Program-made: the position numbers and the translations under genes | Origin: Candidatus Woesearchaeota archaeon | Lineage (GTDB): Archaea > Nanobdellota > Nanobdellia > Woesearchaeales > ARS49 | Direction: 5' to 3' | DNA length: 16,036 nt | NCBI GenBank assembly: GCA_016203425.1 | Contig: JACQMU010000166.1 | Coordinates: 1 to 16,036 of the forward strand | Part shown: piece after piece, positions 13,247 to 16,036 of the stretch | How the letters are laid out: each line of letters starts with the position of its first letter | How positions within the stretch are numbered: position 1 is the first letter of the stretch | Notes under the pieces: generated by a model | Told to the model about the DNA's origin: nothing | What the model saw: the letters and a program-made list of their open reading frames with translations, nothing else | Database searches by the model: none

Positions 13247-13912
13247 ATGGCGAATATTGACGGCATTTCAATTGAATGGTTCGGCCATGATGCTTTCAGA
13301 ATAAATTCTGATGACAAAATTATTTACATTGACCCTTTTAATGTTTCGGCACAAAGTGTGAAGGCAGATGTTATTTTTGTGACGCATGAGCATTTTGACC
13401 ATTGCAGTCTTGATGACATAAAAAAAATTGCAACACAAAACACAACCATAGTCACTGTTCCTGAATGCCAAAGCAAGATTTCAAAGTTGGTGTTTAAAAA
13501 ATTTGTGTTGGTTGAGCCTAACAAAAAATACGACGTTGACGGCCTCCAGTTCAGCACAATTCCTGCGTACAACATTAACAAATTTCGCTCGCAGGGTGTT
13601 GCGTTTCATCCAAAAGCAGACAATCATGTTGGCTACATAATTAATATTTCTGGAAAAATAGTGTATCATTCTGGTGACACAGATGCAACCCCTGAAATGT
13701 TAAGTTTAACAAATACAGATATCGCGCTTGTTCCTGTATCCGGCACGTATGCGATGACTGCTGATGAAGCAGCTGATGCAGTTAATGCTTTCAAACCAGT
13801 ATGCGCAATCCCCATGCACTGGGGCAGTATAGTTGGTTCTCGTGCTGATGCTGAAAGGTTTAAGATGTTGGCACAGGTTCGTGTTGAGATTCTTGATGCC
13901 GTGAAAGAATAA
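13247..13912 (+). CDS. MBL-fold metal-dependent hydrolase (UPF0173/UlaG-like)
   Basis: This is a predicted metallo-beta-lactamase-fold hydrolase, 221 residues. The N-terminal strand pair IEWFGHDAFRI (9-19) is the usual start for this subgroup, followed by DKIIYIDPF (23-31). The metal-binding motif THEHFDHCS (46-54) supplies H47, H49, D51 and H52. Further ligands are D144 in HSGDTDATPEM (141-151) and H191 in IPMHWGSI (188-195). The length and motif order fit the UPF0173/UlaG-like group rather than RNase J or CPSF proteins, because there is no beta-CASP domain. The substrate is unknown. It begins 1 nt after the HD gene stop (TAA-G-ATG), so it belongs to the same operon. Confidence 0.92.
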   Translation: MANIDGISIEWFGHDAFRINSDDKIIYIDPFNVSAQSVKADVIFVTHEHFDHCSLDDIKKIATQNTTIVTVPECQSKISKLVFKKFVLVEPNKKYDVDGLQFSTIPAYNINKFRSQGVAFHPKADNHVGYIINISGKIVYHSGDTDATPEMLSLTNTDIALVPVSGTYAMTADEAADAVNAFKPVCAIPMHWGSIVGSRADAERFKMLAQVRVEILDAVKE

Positions 13913-13914
13913 TG

Positions 13915-13922
13915 TTTATTAA
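13915..13922 (+). promoter_or_regulatory. TATA-like box for the membrane protein gene at 13947
   Basis: TTTATTAA is centred about 28 nt before ATG 13947, overlapping the end of the MBL operon. No Shine-Dalgarno sequence is present, so a leaderless mRNA is likely. Confidence 0.45.
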
Positions 13923-13946
13923 CAAGCTGTTTGTTGTCAAAAAACT

Positions 13947-14345
13947 ATGGCGGTCTTGAAGATTTTTTTACTATTCGGAATTTTTGGTATTTTTGCAGAA
14001 GTACTTTTTACTGGTGTTAAGCGTGGCTTGTTTGACCGTGACTGGATGCTTGTCGGCAATTCTTATGTGTGGATGTTTCCTATTTATGGTGCTGCAGGTA
14101 TTTTGATTCAGTTTTTGCACAGTGTTTTCGTTGACTATAATTTTGTTTTTCGTGGTTTGTTGTACGCAGTTTACATTTTGGTTGGTGAGTTTATAACCGG
14201 AAGCTTTCTGAAATTGTTGCTCGGCCGTTGTCCGTGGCATTATACTGCACGGTTTGCAGTCAAAAATGTTATTCGTCTTGATTACGTGCCAGTGTGGTTG
14301 GTGTTTGGATTGTTGATTGAGAAGGTGTTGTTGTTTGTTGCATGA
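13947..14345 (+). CDS. Small four-span membrane protein, CmpB-like (putative ABC-transporter type IV family)
   Basis: This is a 132-residue integral membrane protein with four hydrophobic segments, near 5-22, 40-58, 68-90 and 112-131. The third segment leads into GEFITGSFLKLLLGRCPWHY (80-99). A G/E-x-x-x-G-x-x-L...G-x-x-P-W-x-Y pattern there is what I associate with the CmpB-like family annotated as putative ABC-transporter type IV. The first segment also has the G-I-F-x-E motif (11-18). No ATP-binding partner gene is adjacent, so the transporter label should be treated with caution. It probably has its own promoter and is followed by asnS 33 bp later. Confidence 0.65.
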   Translation: MAVLKIFLLFGIFGIFAEVLFTGVKRGLFDRDWMLVGNSYVWMFPIYGAAGILIQFLHSVFVDYNFVFRGLLYAVYILVGEFITGSFLKLLLGRCPWHYTARFAVKNVIRLDYVPVWLVFGLLIEKVLLFVA

Positions 14346-14348
14346 ACA

Positions 14349-14356
14349 TTTATAAA
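14349..14356 (+). promoter_or_regulatory. TATA box of asnS; decides a GTG start
   Basis: TTTATAAA is centred 26-27 nt before the GTG at 14379. That places transcription start at the start codon itself, and no ribosome binding site is visible in the interval. This supports a leaderless GTG start. Confidence 0.65.
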
Positions 14357-14378
14357 TCTCCAACTGTTTCTTGCCTGC

Positions 14379-15668
14379 GTGGTTTTCATCTCAGTTCAGG
14401 ACGCTATTGAAAAAGGCAAAGGCATTGTTAGTTTACGTGGCTGGTGTTATCGTGAGCGAAAGAGCAACAAGCTTGCGTTTATTGTTCTTAGAGACAGCTC
14501 TAATATTATTCAGTGTGTTGTTGACAAAGAAAATGTTTCTCAAAAAGTTTGGGATGATGCAAATAAAGTGTGCATAGAAACTGCATTAAGTGTTGATGGC
14601 GAAATTTTTGAGGACAAGCGTGCCCCGACTGGTTTTGAATTGCGTGTGAAAAATCTGAACATCATTCATGTTGCTGAGCGTTATCCAATTACTAAAGACC
14701 AGAGTACTGAATTTTTGCTTGACCAACGCCATTTGTGGATTCGCAGCAGAGAACTCACCAATGTTTGGAAGGTTAAAGCTGTTATTCTTGAAGCATGCCG
14801 CGAATTTTTTGCAAAAAAAGGATATTACGAAACAACACCACCAATCATCACTGGCAGCAGTTGTGAAGGCGGCAGCACTTTGTTCGAGCTGAAATATTTT
14901 GATGAAAAAGCATTTTTGAGCCAGAGTGCTCAGCTGTATCTTGAAGCACTTATTTTTTCGTTGGAAAAAGTCTGGGCGCTAACGCCAAGTTTTCGTGCTG
15001 AGCCTTCCAAAACATCACGCCACTTGACTGAATACTGGCATTTGGAAGCCGAAGCTGCATGGCTTGATTTTGAAAACTTGTTGAAGTTTGAAGAAGAATT
15101 AATCTCGCACATTTGCCAAACTGTTGCAAAAAAATGTGCGAATGAATTAAAAATTCTTGGCAGAAATCCTGATGACCTGTTAAAGATTAAGCCGCCGTTT
15201 CCCCGCATCACTTATGATGAGGCATTGAAAATTCTGGAAAAAGACGGAATGAAAATCGAGTGGGGAAAAGACTTAAGAACCGAGGAAGAAGAGCAGGTGA
15301 TGAAACATTATGACAAGCCGTTGTTGGTGACGCAGTATCCTAAAAAAATAAAAGCGTTTTATATGAAAGATGATCCAATGAATGATAAAGTTGTGCTTTG
15401 CTGTGATGTGCTTGCCCCTGAGGGTTATGGTGAAATTGTTGGGAGCAGCGAGCGTGAGACAGACTTGGAAATAATAAAAAATAAGCTGGTTGCGCAGGGC
15501 GAGAATCCTGAGCATTATGCGTGGTATCTGGACTTGCGCAGGTTTGGCAGCGTGCCTCATGCAGGCTTTGGTTTGGGTGTTGAGCGTGTTGTCAGGTGGT
15601 TGTGTAAGCTTGAAACAATTCGTGATGCAATTCCGTTTCCAAGAACTATTAAAAGAAAGTATCCGTGA
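14379..15668 (+). CDS. asnS: Asparaginyl-tRNA synthetase
   Basis: This enzyme charges tRNA-Asn with asparagine using ATP; it is a class IIb cytoplasmic enzyme. The 429 residues match archaeal AsnRS length. An N-terminal OB-fold anticodon-binding domain occupies about 10-100 (GIVSLRGWCYRERKSNKLAF). The catalytic domain has CEGGSTLFELKYFDEKAFLS (162-181), motif 2 with FRAEPSKTSRHLTEYWHLEA (205-224), IKAFYMKDDP (324-333), and LAPEGYGEIVGSSERE (345-360). Motif 3 is GFGLGVERVVRWL (396-408). The E-I-V-G-S-S-E-R-E and YWHLE-x-E elements distinguish it from archaeal AspRS, which has E-I-S-S-G-A-Q-R. The start is GTG in a leaderless position after the TATA box at 14349. Its presence implies direct Asn-tRNA charging. 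A DedA-family gene follows 5 nt later and is probably co-transcribed. Confidence 0.97.
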   Translation: MVFISVQDAIEKGKGIVSLRGWCYRERKSNKLAFIVLRDSSNIIQCVVDKENVSQKVWDDANKVCIETALSVDGEIFEDKRAPTGFELRVKNLNIIHVAERYPITKDQSTEFLLDQRHLWIRSRELTNVWKVKAVILEACREFFAKKGYYETTPPIITGSSCEGGSTLFELKYFDEKAFLSQSAQLYLEALIFSLEKVWALTPSFRAEPSKTSRHLTEYWHLEAEAAWLDFENLLKFEEELISHICQTVAKKCANELKILGRNPDDLLKIKPPFPRITYDEALKILEKDGMKIEWGKDLRTEEEEQVMKHYDKPLLVTQYPKKIKAFYMKDDPMNDKVVLCCDVLAPEGYGEIVGSSERETDLEIIKNKLVAQGENPEHYAWYLDLRRFGSVPHAGFGLGVERVVRWLCKLETIRDAIPFPRTIKRKYP

Positions 15669-15673
15669 ACAAA

Positions 15674-16036
15674 ATGATACTCGATGTGGTTATTGATGTT
15701 TTGGTGAACTTGTCTTATCTCGCAATTGTAATTGCTATTTTTGCAGGCAGTTTTGGCGTTCCTATTCCTGAAGAAATTGTTCTTTTGATAATTGGATATC
15801 TTGCAAAGATTGAATTTTATGATATAAAAACAGCAATGTTAGTTGCATTTGTTAGCATGATTGCTGCTGATAATTTCAGTTATTTGCTGGGCTATCGCGG
15901 TAGCAAACTTGTTGCATGGGTTTTGAAAACAACAAAGATGTCATGGTTGGTGAATCATTTGGAGCGCCACCCGTGTAAAACTATTTTTTTGAGCAGGTTT
16001 TTGTCTGGCGCGCGTGTTTTTTTTCCTATTGCTGCC
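15674..16036 (+). CDS. DedA-family membrane protein, truncated by the window end
   Basis: This is the N-terminal 121 residues of a DedA/VTT-domain membrane protein; relatives are linked to lipid scrambling and proton-dependent membrane homeostasis. The reading frame runs open from ATG 15674 to the last base. Visible family elements are SFGVPIPEEIVLLIIGYLA (26-44), AADNFSYLLGYRGSK (64-78, matching the G-D-x-x-x-Y-x-x-G-R-x-x-G region), and FLSRFLSGARVFFPIAA (105-121), matching the F-x-x-R-F-x-P-G-x-R motif with P replaced by S. Hydrophobic spans are at about 10-25, 33-45 and 54-74. It starts 5 nt after the asnS stop with no separate promoter seen. Confidence 0.88.
   Translation, partial: MILDVVIDVLVNLSYLAIVIAIFAGSFGVPIPEEIVLLIIGYLAKIEFYDIKTAMLVAFVSMIAADNFSYLLGYRGSKLVAWVLKTTKMSWLVNHLERHPCKTIFLSRFLSGARVFFPIAA

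Noticed and set aside
14379..15668. Aspartyl- rather than asparaginyl-tRNA synthetase
   Set aside because: The E-I-V-G-S-S-E-R-E and Y-W-H-L-E elements follow AsnRS, not the AspRS E-I-S-S-G-A-Q-R pattern.

Overview
The window is archaeal. It carries an archaeal-type asparaginyl-tRNA synthetase, a translin-family protein, a FlaI/FlaJ-type secretion or pilus motor pair, and promoters built from a TATA box about 26-28 nt upstream of a start codon that must be translated leaderless. The sequence is AT-rich and compact, with genes overlapping or separated by a few bases. The long dual-domain FlaJ and the many small lineage-specific membrane and coiled-coil proteins suggest a DPANN-like lineage (Woesearchaeota/Pacearchaeota type). 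That placement is an inference, because no rRNA is present.

Left part (1-6170). After a 150-bp palindromic element at the extreme left comes a two-gene minus-strand operon. It encodes a type II/IV secretion ATPase of the FlaI/TadA superfamily, then a FlaJ/TadC-like membrane platform protein. The ATPase gene is interrupted by a 505-residue intein with an apparently intact LAGLIDADG homing endonuclease, inserted directly after the conserved T-I-E-D Asp-box. Removing the intein leaves a 764-residue ATPase.

Middle (6170-9443). A gene-free stretch of about 450 bp is visibly more GC-rich and packed with hairpins; it has a 12-bp long-range inverted repeat and a possible pseudoknot. It precedes a small coiled-coil protein gene. 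A Lrp/AsnC regulator follows on the minus strand and shares its upstream region with a divergent gene of unknown function; two near-identical palindromic sites 41 bp apart lie there and look like Lrp operators. A GNAT acetyltransferase and a second coiled-coil protein with an amphipathic N-terminus come next.

Membrane operon (9446-12009, minus). Four tandem genes encode related integral membrane proteins of about 185-195 residues, followed by a small soluble protein. All are tightly spaced, and three of the four junctions have the Shine-Dalgarno sequence inside the last codons of the preceding gene. With the FlaI/FlaJ pair and the two coiled-coil proteins, this array is the best candidate for an undescribed membrane or pilus-like machine, although the physical linkage is only neighbourhood-level.

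Right part (12104-16036, plus). One operon holds a translin-family protein, an HD-domain nucleotidase-like phosphohydrolase and an MBL-fold hydrolase, suggesting RNA/nucleotide turnover. It is followed by a small CmpB-like membrane protein, asparaginyl-tRNA synthetase from a leaderless GTG start, and a DedA-family membrane protein cut by the window end.
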